Source: Roridomyces roridus
Lineage: Eukaryota > Basidiomycota > Agaricomycetes > Agaricales > Mycenaceae
Assembly (NCBI GenBank): GCA_029378245.1
Contig: JARKIF010000001.1
Coordinates: 3,720,001-3,784,000 of the forward strand
Length of the DNA stretch: 64,000 nucleotides
Direction: 5' to 3'
Below the pieces are notes generated by a model, which saw only the letters and a program-made list of their open reading frames with translations, was not told the origin of the DNA and made no database searches. Position numbers and translations under genes: made by a program. This document shows positions 19,807 through 30,254 of the stretch, piece after piece. Each line of letters opens with the position of its first letter. The first letter of the stretch is position 1.

Positions 19807-22471
19807 CACTACATACAGTACATCTTTTGCAAAAGATACATTAAGTATCAGACCGTGGTTTTGCAAAAGTTACCAGTAAATTTTATCTATACCCAAAAGG
19901 CACCGAATCTCTTATCTCTGACTGTATCCATCACAGGGATCAGGGCGGCATCCTGGGGCAGTATCGGGTATACTGGACAACCAGATTAACTCTCGGTTAA
20001 GCTCTATTTAATGGGTAATTGATATTAATATCTTAAAGTGCCATCAATGGCTCCGGAGATGACTGATACCACTGCATCAATTGACTACACACCCTCGGCA
20101 TGGATCAGAAATGATCGGCGATCAAAAATCAAAGTTGTAGAGCTGATTTGCAGCTACAGAATCACCCTATACAATACTGGCTCAAAATGCCTGGCTGGCT
20201 CACAAAATGCAAAATACTTTCCAAACCCCGGCTTCAGAAAAATGAAATGCCTGTATTACATGAGTCAAAATGTATGGCCTATTGCTCAGGGTGTTTTGAT
20301 GGTGATTTTTCAAGGCACAGTGGCATGGTAGGTATGGTGGGCTAGCAAAGGAGGTGAGCCTGGTACATGAGGTGAGTCTCCAGTACTTCAGGATATTGGT
20401 TGTATAGTCTAGTGGTTCCTTCTCTCTTTAATATTGATGCCTTATTAATCCTTTTTGCAAAGGTCGCAAATTCAAATCCTGGTACCCTCATCCCATTTTT
20501 GTTGCCTTCATACCTTTACCACCATTGCCTCAATTCTTTTGAATCTTCATAGAACTATTGCAACACTCCCTCCCATCCACTTCATGTATTTACAACCCCC
20601 ATTTACACTGACTGAGAGGCACAATTGCTGTATGTTTGAAAACACTGATTTCCTGGTACTGAATGATTCTGGTGCCCAGATGTGTGATCTGTAGCCTGTA
20701 AGTCTGATCCTGGCTCATATTAATTCTAATCTGAAGAAGGTTCAACCCAGGCCCCTGATTCCAGAGAGATTTCAACTCAATTCTGTCAAATGCAAGTGTG
20801 CACCAGTTCTCAATACCTGTGGCTAATGCATTGGTTCCAACACCACAGTGAGCATTTCACTTGCCAGTAGACCCCATTAGAGCAAAGAAACTGGCTAGAA
20901 CATGAGGAGAAACCTGAGTTATGAGTGTGATCATTTTGAGCTGATCCCCCTTGTTGTGCACCTACAGGGCCATATACATGTATTGGGAGTCTAAAAACTA
21001 GATGGAACATCTTAGGATTGCTCCACCCATCCATATTTGCAAGAGTATTTGCAAGATTCCACTGGTTGTGTTTGGGTCTTGCAGGATTGTAGGGTAAGAA
21101 TTTGGTCAAATGTCCGGTGGAGCTCCGAGCTCTTGAACAGAACTCCATGGATTCTCCACCAACCTTCATGATCAAGGACACTTTCTGGACCCCCTGAGCT
21201 CCCTTTCCTCATTGGTGACTTCAAATATCCCAGATTCCATTCCCTTTGTCTTCTATCAACAGAATGATCCAAAATGATCACAAAATCCCTATGCATATAA
21301 CTTTACTTTCTATGCAGGTATTCAGCTGATCTTGGTTGTGCTGGCTTCCTATACTCTAGGGTACTTGTCCCATGTGCTTCAACCACAGAGGAAAAATCAA
21401 GAGCCTGAGCAATACAGTGAAAATGGGATTTGATGACTTTTCCCACTTTCACCTGGCCTATTATGCACCTTATGGTAAGAGACTTCAAAAGTCATTAATA
21501 ATACTCATTGAAGTCTTGGGGTGCTAAGGATCAGGTTATCAACTGCCAATATCAATAGCTGCACCTAGATCTACCTTTTATCTCATTCACTTATAACACT
21601 CTCCCATGGCTCAGATCTGGACTGATATTTGAGATCTAGCATCCTAAGTGGTACATAAACATGCTAAGCTCACAGATCACAAAAGTATGAAACCACATGG
21701 AAATGATATCAAAGGTGCAAAAATGCACAGACCATTTCCACTCTTACAGCTGGTATATACACAAAGTGGTAACACACTTGTTGCCAAAACATGTGGAAGG
21801 ATTGAAAGAAGAATTGTTGTCAGTAAAGTTTGTTAAGGATCCCAGAGGCAGATCCAATGGGAGTGCAAAAGCTGAAAATTGCCTTTTTGGGAGGAAAGCG
21901 TAGTGGCCCAATCAGGAATAGCATCCGAAATGTCAAACACTTTTTGAATTCAGAGTTGATGATACCACTCTGAGGTTAGAAAACATAATGGTTCCTTTGG
22001 TATGAAGCCTTGGGACACACTCAGCTTTCAAAACCTGGTGGTTGGTTTGCAAAGACTCGGCTCTGAAAAAGTATTTTGCGTTTTGCGGGCCAGCCAATCA
22101 GTTTGATGTAAAACAATGTTAGCAACTCCTGTAGCTCTCAAGCGGCTCTACAACTTTGATTTTTTTGATCCCCCATCTTTTTTTGATGCATGCCGCTGCT
22201 CCAAATGTGCCGGTTACTCTTTCAGGATGAAGAAGCCATCAATGTTCTCTTCCCATAGGGGATTCTCCGAGAAGGCCGGAGGATGAAAATCAATTTTTAA
22301 TAGCATATATAGCCTGTGCTGGATGTGCCGTGCCAGCCGGTCAACTAGTTGCGGCTGGCCACAACCATATATAGGCTCCAGGTGGCTGTACACCCACTAG
22401 CGACTTCCTTTTGCAAAACCATGGTCTGCCACCTAGCACCATCTTTTGCAAAGTATGTACTGTACCAGCTG
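19807..22471. mobile_element. 2.7-kb TIR element, hAT-like, 7-8 bp TSD
   Basis: Left end CACTACATACAGTACAT, right end (reverse complement) CAGCTGGTACAGTACAT; ten of the inner bases are identical and similarity continues through TTTGCAAAAGAT and TGGTTTTGCAAAAG about 50 bp in. The host bases CGACTAG are duplicated (19800-19806 and 22472-22478; an eighth base mismatches). Excising element plus one copy rejoins the RT frame exactly at GLV-EKEP. CA...TG ends and a 7-8 bp duplication suggest hAT. The interior is clearly more AT-rich than its surroundings, lacks a long ORF, and carries a tRNA-like segment at 20400-20500. Confidence 0.8.
20400..20500 (+). other. tRNA-like (SINE-like) segment inside the 2.7-kb transposon
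   Basis: An A-box-like stretch (TATAGTCTAGTGGTTCC, about 20402-20418) is followed about 60 bp later by a B-box-like stretch (AAATTCAAATCCTGG, about 20468-20482). The spacing would suit an RNA polymerase III internal promoter with an enlarged variable region. Acceptor and anticodon stems do not pair convincingly, so this is not a functional tRNA call. Confidence 0.4.
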
Positions 22472-22779
22472 CGACTAGCCCCAGAGGCGCCGTGCGGAAG
22501 TGACCGCCATAAAAGATCTTGGCCTCCTCGCGGGTATATGGCCCAGACATGCGGCCGACGGCTACCTCGCTTGCGATGTAGTCGTCTATGAACAAGGGAT
22601 TGTGCTCGGTAGTCGGCAAATTAGGGGGAATAAAAGTGAAGGAAGGACGAGGGGGATTGCCAATAGGCGCACCGTAAGTAATATCATGGACGAGATTGGG
22701 GTATCGAGTCTGCAGGCCAGATTCACGTAGAGCCGTTTCCCACCCTGCAGCGTGGTACGGCGTGGTTACGCGAAAGCGC

Positions 22780-23919
22780 TCAGTTACGAGTGCATTTCGC
22801 CGCTCCATGCTCAGGGTCGGAGCAGAGGGTGCAGATGTGGAGGGCTTGGTTGACGCCCTTGCCTTTGCACTTATGGCCGAGGTTGTGGGTGAAACATACG
22901 GCTTGACCATCGGAGAGGCGGAAAAGTCCCTTCGCATCGCAGCGGATGACGCACTGGCGGCTGTGGCGGCTGGGAGTCGTTTCGGAGCACGAGAGCGCCC
23001 CGTGTCCGAGTCTGCCACACCAAAAGCACAGCATCTCCTTCCGCTCGTAGGGGCTGCGAGGCGGCGCGCGCTCATGCTGAGGCTGGGTCGGGTAACGGCC
23101 ACCGTGCCCAGATCTGGAAGGAGGTGCTGAGGATGCTGCCGTGAGGGAGCGCAACTGTTCGTTCTCCCGCTTCAGCTGCGTCTGGCGAGCCTTGTTCAGA
23201 GCACCCTGATACTCGCTACTAGAGGGATCAATGATGAAAGGTCTCGTGAAGAACTGTGAGCATAGCTGTTGGTCGAAGCACAGATAGGCGGGGAACCACA
23301 TCTCCAGATCCGGCTCGGAAAGGATGAGGTTGTAGTGGAGGGCAAAACCCCGAGCGGTGAGAGGTCCGCAAGTCTCCGCGATGAACTTGAGGAAGACATT
23401 GTAGACCGACATGTAGTCTGCGCGCGAGAGCTTGTCTTCAGTCGGGAACTGAGATACATCGACGACCTGGAAGTCGCCTAAGGGTCCCGAATGCTTGATG
23501 GTCTTGACTGTATCCGACCGCAAGCGCGAGAGACTATCTGCGAGGAACAAGGTCAACGGCAGGGAAAGACCCGCGTTCGCAAGGGTGCCAATCAAGGCCG
23601 GGATGGACTCATCATTGGCCTGGAACTTGTTCTCCGCCGTCACTTGGTCGGTGAAGCGGGAAGTAGGTTCTGCGTCCTTCTCCGGTGCCATGACCACTAT
23701 CAGCCCCGCAAGCTCGTCGTTCTTGTCCTCCGAAACATCGCCATCACCCTGCTCCCTCCGCTCGGCTGGCTTCCGGTTCCGCTCCAACAAGTCCAGCCCC
23801 ATCTTGCGCAGGACCCCCTGCGCCTCCGGCGTAAGAAGCACGCTCCTGCTCTTGAGTTTCCCAGCAGAGTCGAGATAGGGGCTAGAGAGACCGCCGACTC
23901 CGGGCTCCTTGGGCGGCAT
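22780..23919 (-). CDS. DIRS-like Gag protein with zinc knuckles
   Basis: Structural nucleocapsid-type protein of the DIRS-like element, 379 codons from the ATG at 23919 (MPPKEPGVGG). The N-terminal half is charged and helical. A conserved central block contains FPTEDKLSRADYMSVYNVFLK-like sequence (described, not quoted in full) and WFPAYLCFDQQLCSQFF. Near residue 300 there is a CCHC knuckle, CFWCGRLGHGALSC (CX2CX4HX4C). A second, CTLCSDPEHGAAKC, lies at the very C-terminus, with a Cys/His cluster (CFTHNLGHKC) between. Such knuckles bind the element RNA. This is the only intact ORF of the element; it overlaps the start of the RT ORF, so the latter may use frameshifting or a separate start. Confidence 0.85.
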   Translation of the reverse strand: MPPKEPGVGGLSSPYLDSAGKLKSRSVLLTPEAQGVLRKMGLDLLERNRKPAERREQGDGDVSEDKNDELAGLIVVMAPEKDAEPTSRFTDQVTAENKFQANDESIPALIGTLANAGLSLPLTLFLADSLSRLRSDTVKTIKHSGPLGDFQVVDVSQFPTEDKLSRADYMSVYNVFLKFIAETCGPLTARGFALHYNLILSEPDLEMWFPAYLCFDQQLCSQFFTRPFIIDPSSSEYQGALNKARQTQLKRENEQLRSLTAASSAPPSRSGHGGRYPTQPQHERAPPRSPYERKEMLCFWCGRLGHGALSCSETTPSRHSRQCVIRCDAKGLFRLSDGQAVCFTHNLGHKCKGKGVNQALHICTLCSDPEHGAAKCTRN

Positions 23920-24503
23920 TGTGGAAGAAATAAGGTTGGTAGAGAGAAAGGAGGTCGAGTGGAAGGAAACCGAAAGGCAACACGAGTGGCCCAGAGGTGC
24001 AACGAGGGTTCACTCTTGAGCTGATGAGTGCGGAGAGCAAGCTTGATTGATCAAACACAAGCAAACTCCGCACTCGTTAGCTAGCCGGCTTTGCCCGTTG
24101 CCTCGCAGGCTCGGCACCGATCAAGCCATCAACTTTGAATTGATTGAAATTTCCAAATTGGGACTGATATATTACATAATACAGCCTGTCCTGACAAGAC
24201 ATTCCCACAGAAAACAAGTGGATCATTGCTCAGGCAGACATGAGATGGGTCTGATTGACACTGGGGCCCTTCAACAAGCTTGTAATCAATATTTTTCGTA
24301 TGGTTGGGAGCCGTGGATGGCTCGGACCACCGGCAAATCACATGATCGTGGGAATGATCTGCCTTATATAGGAGGGGAGGGGGGGGGGTCCAGCCAGGGT
24401 CGAAACCCTATATCCGAAGTTCGGATCCCGATACCCCTTGCTCGGGACATTAATCTTATGGTGAGCCGTGATCTCCGCGGGCGACACAAACATTTGGCAC
24501 ACA

Positions 24504-24650
24504 TCAATGTTGTATGGAGGCCCGAAGCACCGCGCTTTGAAACACGATGATAATCCATGATGGCCGCTGTCAATGAGCGTTCCGAAGTAGGACCCCGTAA
24601 CCATCGGCTTATTCTGCCGTATTTGAACATTGATTTGATGATAGATCAGT
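24504..24650 (-). repeat. Left arm of a long interrupted inverted repeat
   Basis: The reverse complement of this segment matches 26833-26923 and 27168-27222. The two arms share a block around TTACGGGGTCCTACTTCGGA and a block around ATCATCG-GTTTCAAAGCGCG. About 2.2 kb separate the arms. A poly-G run (24374-24390) and direct-repeat-like text (24400-24470) lie outside the arm. No gene in 24061-24503. Confidence 0.75.
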
Positions 24651-24894
24651 TGATTTACCGTCGCGCCGACTCTCCAAACATACTACTTGTACTTCAAGTT
24701 TCGGAATTTGACTGTTGTGCGGAACTCCTTGGATAGTCACTGCCTTCATATTCTTCTTCAAGCTCATGGGAGTGCATGATGTGCATCCCAGGATCTCTTT
24801 GAGGTATTGAACAAGTCATCGATCCGACTACTCACTTGTGGGCATGTTGAATCAACAGCATAGGCATATTCATATTGGTGGACATAGGCATATC

Positions 24895-25422
24895 TAGGGC
24901 TCCGACCCGGCCGTCGCTCTGACAGCCGTCATGGGAGGTCGGACGGGCCCCACCCGGCCGTCAGACCATGTTGCGAGGCCTCAAAACGGCCGGGTGGTAC
25001 CCGTCAGACCCGTCACGGCCGTCATGACGGGTCGGAGCGGTGACAGCCCATGCCTCCAGCTAAATCGACCATCAGATTGATGTCAACGTGATGCCGGCAA
25101 GTCAAATTTACCGATTGATACTCGGGAAGCCTCCAGAACCAGCCAGAACCGCAGTAGTGGGCCATCGGGAAGATTGCCGATGACCCATGTGCACTATCCC
25201 TGGAACATCAAATGATGATGGCAGCTCGGCATGGTAGTTAGCCGAGGAGCCGTCACCACCCGTCATGACCCGTCGACGGCCGGGAACGGGTACCCCGTCA
25301 GCCAAGGAACCGGACCCGGACCCGGCCGTCAAAATTGTGGCTTCAGAGGGCTGTACGGCCGGGCCGGCACCCGTCGTGACGGCTCGTTGACCCGTCATTT
25401 TGACGGTCGGGTCGGAGCCCTA
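24895..25422. mobile_element. hAT-type MITE, 528 bp, 8-bp TSD GGCATATC
   Basis: The ends are TAGGGCTCCGACCCGGCCGT and its near-perfect inverse (GACGGTCGGGTCGGAGCCCTA). TAGGG fits the YAGNG start of hAT elements. GGCATATC is duplicated at 24887-24894 and 25423-25430. The interior is filled with short GACGGGTC/GACCCGTC and CGGCCGTC motifs in both orientations and has no ORF. Confidence 0.9.
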
Positions 25423-25710
25423 GGCATATCGGCGCATACATGGAGAGGTAGGTATGTTTGCAGATCAACCACGTACTGTGGGGTAGAACGGAGCAAGGTG
25501 GAAAAAATCACAGTACTTGTTGCAACTGTGTTGCTGTTCAAAGTTTGCGAATAGGCTACCCACATTCCCGCCGCCAAATAGGTTACCCTCAATGGATAGT
25601 TCACTGAATGATGAACTAGAATTACTCCAGGGGCTGGAGGAGCTGCGCGGCGGAGAGTTGGCAGGTGGGCAATACTATATGGGGGTGTCAATAATGGGGA
25701 TGGCCTTGGT

Positions 25711-26523
25711 AGGACCCCTGAGAATCCCCCAAGAGGTATGATACGGAAATCCGGACAAATTTTTTGAAATCCGGCTTCATGTATGATACCAGTCCGGACA
25801 AGAACGGCCTCAGACGTCAAGAGGTCTGATCCCTGATCCGGACAGAATTTTTGGGCTCTGGGTAGCTCAGATACTGATCCGGACAGAAAATTTTTGATAT
25901 CGAACTCAAGCTCGATTCGTGCGGCGGCCGCGACCGTTTGGGTACTAGCCTTAATCACGCTGAGCCACTCTTCGCTTCAAAGAGCACCCATAGGAAAGGT
26001 AATGCGATCAAAATGCGATATTTTTTTCCTCAGACGATCCACGAGCGCTCAATACTCAGTGGAACTTCGGATCTGAATGGATGGGTTGTGGTCGCCCGTG
26101 CCAAAATCTGCCTGATTACATCGTGCTTGAAGCGACGCGTTCCCGACAAATCCTGCCTTCCCTCAGCCCTTTCCACCTTTAAAGTTTATTGGTTCGGATC
26201 AGAATTGCCGGATGGTCACCACGTTAGACACGGTTCAGAAGAGGGTGAAGGACAATGAGAGCCTGCTAGACATTGAGGAGGATGGTGTCGATGATTAGGG
26301 ACGTAGGGTAAATAACAAGTAAATAAGCTGCATTTTCGAATTTTTCTTGATTTTTGCGATTTTTTGACCTTTGATGCTCAGTCCGGACAAGATTTTGGAA
26401 ATTTCAAGGGTGTGATCCTAGTCCGGACAAAAATTTTGACCTTTCCAAGTGGTTCAGTCCGGACAAGATTGGTCCGATGGCCATTTTCAGTATCATACCT
26501 CTTGGGGGATTCTCAGGGGTCCT
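25711..26523. mobile_element. hAT-type element, 813 bp, 34-bp perfect TIRs, 8-bp TSD GCCTTGGT
   Basis: Both ends carry the same 34 bp inverted (starting AGGACCCCTGAG, ending AAGAGGTATGATAC). GCCTTGGT is duplicated at 25703-25710 and 26524-26531. Subterminal TCCGGACA motifs occur at least seven times, on both sides, often followed by A/T-rich AATTTTT; arrays like this usually bind the transposase. The centre (26190-26300) has a short acidic ORF-like stretch that may be a transposase remnant. Non-autonomous. Confidence 0.9.
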
Positions 26524-26832
26524 GCCTTGGTTCGTGGTTCACAACTCAGTTCCTTGTCATATCTAATTAGATTTTCAACGTAGATTCTGATCACTTGCAG
26601 CAGTTGAACAATCTAGTCGATAAAGTGGAACCGTGAACGAGACTTGGAGGACGGCAGTGTTCGCATTGATGCCGAGGAGGAGGAAGTATTTGTCTGGTTT
26701 GAGGATGAAGAGGGCCCCGAGGACATCATTAATGCAGATGAATAGTAATTTGACTAAGCTGTACATGCTATAAAACCCATCCATCATTCATCTTCACCGT
26801 CCCATCAGAGTCGGCGCGATACCGCCGCATGT

Positions 26833-27222
26833 CAAATCAATGTTGTAATACGGAAGATTGTCCCGACGGTTACGGGGTCCTACTTCGGAACGCTCGTTGA
26901 CAGCGGCCATCATCCCCTACTCTGTCAAGAGGAGGGTTCTGTGGGGCTGAAATCCCATCATTCAGCCAACGAGACCATTATCGATACCTGTATGACTCAA
27001 TTTTGATTATGCCCCTCAGACTACTTATCCCGGAACAGGCCTGCCGCTGATAAGTTGTTCCCATGCCGTTGACAACAGTTGTGGTGCCACCATCGGCGAC
27101 GCCAGAAATGCAGCGCCGGCAGGAGTGGAGTCAACCCAGAGTAGGGGAACGGTGCTCGCACCGCTATGGATCGGTTATCATCGCGTTTCAAAGCGCGATG
27201 CTCCAGGCCTCCATAATGTTGT
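26833..27222 (+). repeat. Right arm of the inverted repeat, itself interrupted
   Basis: Matches the inverse of 24504-24650 in two blocks (26833-26923 and 27168-27222). The intervening piece begins CCCCTACTCTG and has CAGAGTAGGGG at 27137-27147, a perfect 11-bp inverted pair, which suggests a small (224 bp) foldback insertion. No clean target duplication was found for it. The right arm ends where homology between the two F-box copies begins (GGGCTTGTC just before the ATG). Confidence 0.65.
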
Positions 27223-27251
27223 GATCAACGGGCTTGTCTTGAACCGCCATC

Positions 27252-28764
27252 ATGCTCCCCGACGAGATCGTCTCCGAAATCCTCTCCCCCGCCCTCAAAG
27301 TGCCAGACGAACTCTTTTCCGATACTTCTGGTATTTCCCCTTTCGCGGACTGCACGCCATCTGCCGCCGGAAACTACCTCCTGGTCTGCAAAGACTGGCT
27401 TCGTGTACATGGCGACTCCCCTGCTCTACAATGTCGTCGTCCTCCGATCCAAAGCTCAAGCACAGGCTCTAGAGGATGTCCTCGAAGCCAACCTGGAGTT
27501 TGGCCGCTTCATCAAGAAGCTGAGGGTCGAGGGAGGATACGGATCATCGATGCACACCATTCTCGAGTCCGCACCCAACATCACGGACCTCGTTCTTTCC
27601 TTGGCAATTTGCTCTGCGGATAGCACCGATGGCTTGTGCACTGGTCTTTCTCTCATCAATCCCTGTCGTCTCATCTTGCTGGAAACCTCATGGCAACCTC
27701 TCACAAATCGACAAGAGCGTGCCTTGAGGAACGCTGTCATACTAGATTGTATTCCTTCGTGGTCCAATCTGGTAAATCTCACTCTGCTTCTTTTCTTGAT
27801 ATCCTTGCTCACATATTCTCAGCGAATAGTTGGATGCCCATACTCATCCTTCATGCTAACCATGAACCCCGGTTGGATAGACAGAGCCATGAACCTAAGC
27901 CGAGCGCTCTTGAAGTCCGATGTGCACACAACCATCTTGTGTGGGGATCTGGATTCAATTCCACCATTCGTACCTCCTCTCTACGACATTCCGTCGCTTG
28001 AGACGTTGCAATTTCAGCCCCTGGATGTGCATTATGACGCTCCTCTCATTTCTATTATCAACGGCGACAAGCGGCTTAAACAATTGGCAAAGTACACTCT
28101 CACGGAGTGAGTCTGTTTCTGAATTCAGTTGCACGTCTGTCTTGACGTTCGTCGTAGTCGCCGGAACTCGGAGGTCTTGAACGAACCTTACATCACGCCC
28201 TCCCAGAATCCACATTTCACCCCGATGAAATCTGCGTCAGAGCAGACCCGAGAGACCGTGTGGAAGCGTGTACTCTTTTTCGCCATGTATGCGGAGGAGG
28301 CATCTTTTTCTCGGCGGCCCAGCCAGTCACGTCCATCGCGGCTTCCCATATTATATGTGTCGAAGGACTTCCACTTGTGTGGTAACTCACTCACCCATCA
28401 GCGTCTCGCACTCCCATATTTATACCATTCGGTCAAGCTCACGATTCACAACGCCCAGAAACTCAGCGACACTTTCTAACTGATACTCTCTCCATACTGA
28501 CGATCGCGAAAGAGGCACTTACGAAGAAGAATTCAATCAGGAGATGTTCCCGGCGCTTCGAGAAATCCATATCACACAGCTAGGATGGCCGACCACCACC
28601 GAGTGTGTTTTCTCCACTTCGTTCACATGATCATCCTATATAGACAAGCTATCTTAGAAAGCGAAGTTGTACCAGTGGCCGAGTATTTCTTGCAGAAGAA
28701 CATAAAATTGACGAGCAAGGAGGGCAAGGCGTGGATTCCGCGACTACAGTCCCGGCGGAAGTAG
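27252..28764 (+). pseudogene. F-box-type protein, copy 2, frameshifted and internally deleted
   Basis: Second copy of the MLPDEIVSEILSPALK family. Exon 1 reads well until WLRV at about 27405, where four extra bases (ACAT within GTGTACATGGCG) shift the frame relative to copy 1. The rest continues in another frame with LLYNVVVLRSKAQA and FIKKLRVEGGYG. Introns at 27772-27822 and about 28095-28156 match copy 1. Beyond the point where copy 1 is cut, this copy retains SRLPILYVSKDF and LALPYLYHSVKLT, the F-box core. After a stop at 28479 further coding remains: FPALREIHITQLGWPTT and a C-terminus of the family type, IKLTSKEGKAWIPRLQ, ending at 28764. The frameshift, internal stop and probable deletion make it a pseudogene. 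Confidence 0.8.
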
Positions 28765-29031
28765 TTTAAGGCAGGAGGTCGATTCATTTTAGCCAAAAAA
28801 GTTGTGTTGCTTCTTATCTTGTTTTCAATATCCCTACGGTGTTGCGTCCGCCCTTCGACTTCCTGCTCTGGAATTCCGTTCTAATTCAGGTACTCTCAGT
28901 CCGACCCTCGAGGTCATCTCTAGATCTATTTCAAAGCACTGGTACATAATATCTATACATTGCGTAGCAGGTCGTCCTTACGAAGGCCATCTTTGTGTCA
29001 GCGAAGCATTTCTGCTACAATTTAGTAAATT

Positions 29032-30254
29032 TCAAGATCTGCACTCAAGAATTCCACGAGCATACGCCAAAGGCATCAACCGCTCTGCCTCGGCAGCTCG
29101 CAGCACCGACACACCATCATACTCTGCGCGAAACCGTCGAAGATCACGAAATTGCTGTCTCGCCAGGACACTTTCGACGAGGCCATAAGGGAAGGACGAG
29201 TCAAATTCCTCCTGTTCTCTGCCAGTGGGTGCAGTCCAAAGGGAGACGTGTATGACCCTCAAGTCGTGTGAAGTTATGGTGGACAAGATACCCGGGAGGT
29301 AGTCGGCTGTGTTGCATGATTTAAGGAGGAGTTCGGTGAGCATGGTGGTATGTTGGAGAACTCCGGGCAATAACCCTGTGGAATACATGTCAGTAAGGAG
29401 GCATATACATAAGTAAGAAAGAACAACTCACCGAAATCGCCTGAATTAAAAGCAAGCGAGAGAAACCTCAACTCTTTCCCCGCCCGTTCGCAGTAGGCCT
29501 TCAAACGATCCCACTCATTGGGGTTGAAAGTGCAGAAATCAAGCGATTTGAGCACCGGGAGTACGCGACACGAGAGGAGCCAGTCGAGGAACGGACGGCT
29601 GCTAATCGGTTTGCTGAGATGCAGGGTATGAAGATGGGTAGGGTGCGCATGCATCTCGGCGTTGATGTTATCATCCGTGTCGGGAAGAATGTAGACCGGC
29701 ATCGTCCCTGGGCGACTACTGCTCATTTTAAAGACCTCTATGGCTGGGAGGCACTCGAACAGGTGCGGAAACATGCCCCACGGAGCACGCACTGCCATGT
29801 CGTGTGCAACCCAACACAGTTCAAAATGCTTGATGGAGCGACCGATGGTGGGAAGGTAGGTTTCTAGGAAACTGTTGAATGCAACAACGTCCTCGGTATA
29901 ATCCTGTTGTCGACCTGTAACAGTAACCTCGATCTTCAGAGCGGTCAAATTGACCAGTTGCTGAAGCCTCCCTATATACCGCCTCTCGAACGGTGCGCCG
30001 TCGTTAAATTGGAGTTCCACCTCCCGCGCTAGCTCGAGCAGAGGTAATACGGACGACTCGACCAATTGGAAGAATCGCCTGATATTGGACCCGTTCAAGA
30101 CCAGACGCCGAAAGACGTGGACACGGCTGCAAGGAGTCCACTGTCTGCACAGCAGGCCGCAGGTGGCGATGGAGGACATTTGCGAGTCCTCCTCTGCGAG
30201 GCTGCCAACCTCGTCTAGAACCGCATCGACTGTTTCTGGAGCAAAGTCGCGCAT
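29032..30254 (-). CDS. F-box-like / LRR-type hypothetical protein
   Basis: Two exons (30254-29432 and 29375-29032; 56-nt intron, GTGAGT to TTCCACAG) give 388 aa. The N-terminus MRDFAPETVDAVLDEVGSL...CGLLCRQWTPCSRVHVFRRL has the F-box-like pattern: a P-E-x-x-x-x-I-like helix, then C-x-L-C-R-x-W and R-x-x-x-F. It is followed by irregular leucine-rich segments (LHTLHLSKPISSRPFLDWLL, LRFLSLAFNSGDFG). This architecture is very common in mushrooms and suggests a substrate adaptor of an SCF ubiquitin ligase. The target is unknown. The start at 30254 was preferred to an upstream in-frame ATG at 30320 because the F-box pattern begins right after it. Confidence 0.7.

Larger units (their letters stand above)
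14038..22808 (-). pseudogene. DIRS reverse transcriptase-RNase H polyprotein, split by three insertions
   Basis: The ORF starts near 22808 (MERRNALVTERFRV), overlapping the end of gag by 29 nt. Segments: 22808-22479, then 19806-19660, an intron (15961-19659), 15960-15369, then 14629-14038. RT landmarks: EKEPGGGKWRMIQHHS, ACLDQAHAYRCSP, HGFPFGLRTS and WVDDFVFF (catalytic DD). RNase H landmarks: VWVDASTNFGIGI, HGDNTAVIDTYKKG and ANNRADGLSRG. Near 14380, after WKADGRD, the frame shifts and about ten residues including the usual WAE glutamate are missing. The protein is therefore dead even apart from the insertions. Family assignment is firm because the element also has gag and a recombinase in the DIRS order. 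Confidence 0.85.
13031..24060 (-). mobile_element. DIRS-like retrotransposon, degenerate, with three nested DNA transposons
   Basis: On the minus strand, from high to low coordinates: gag, reverse transcriptase, RNase H and tyrosine recombinase, the domain order of DIRS elements. Three foreign segments interrupt it: 19807-22471, 16090-19583 and 14630-15368. Each is flanked by duplicated host bases, and removing each restores the retroelement reading frame or its intron. The low-coordinate end stops abruptly inside the recombinase at the F-box copy 1 junction, so no terminal repeat is present there. The high-coordinate limit is only approximate; near 24030-24080 a GAGTGCGGAG/CTCCGCACTC hairpin lies upstream of gag. 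Without insertions the remnant would be about 4.1 kb. Confidence 0.85.

Noticed and set aside
22810..23102. ORF upstream of and in frame with the RT N-terminus, on the same strand as gag
   Set aside because: It overlaps the gag coding region in another frame. Its composition (Ala/Ser/Arg-rich) is that of a shadow frame; recognisable RT sequence begins only near MERRNALV at 22808.
25395..25958. 187-codon minus-strand ORF
   Set aside because: It crosses the boundary of two independent transposons and includes TIR sequence.
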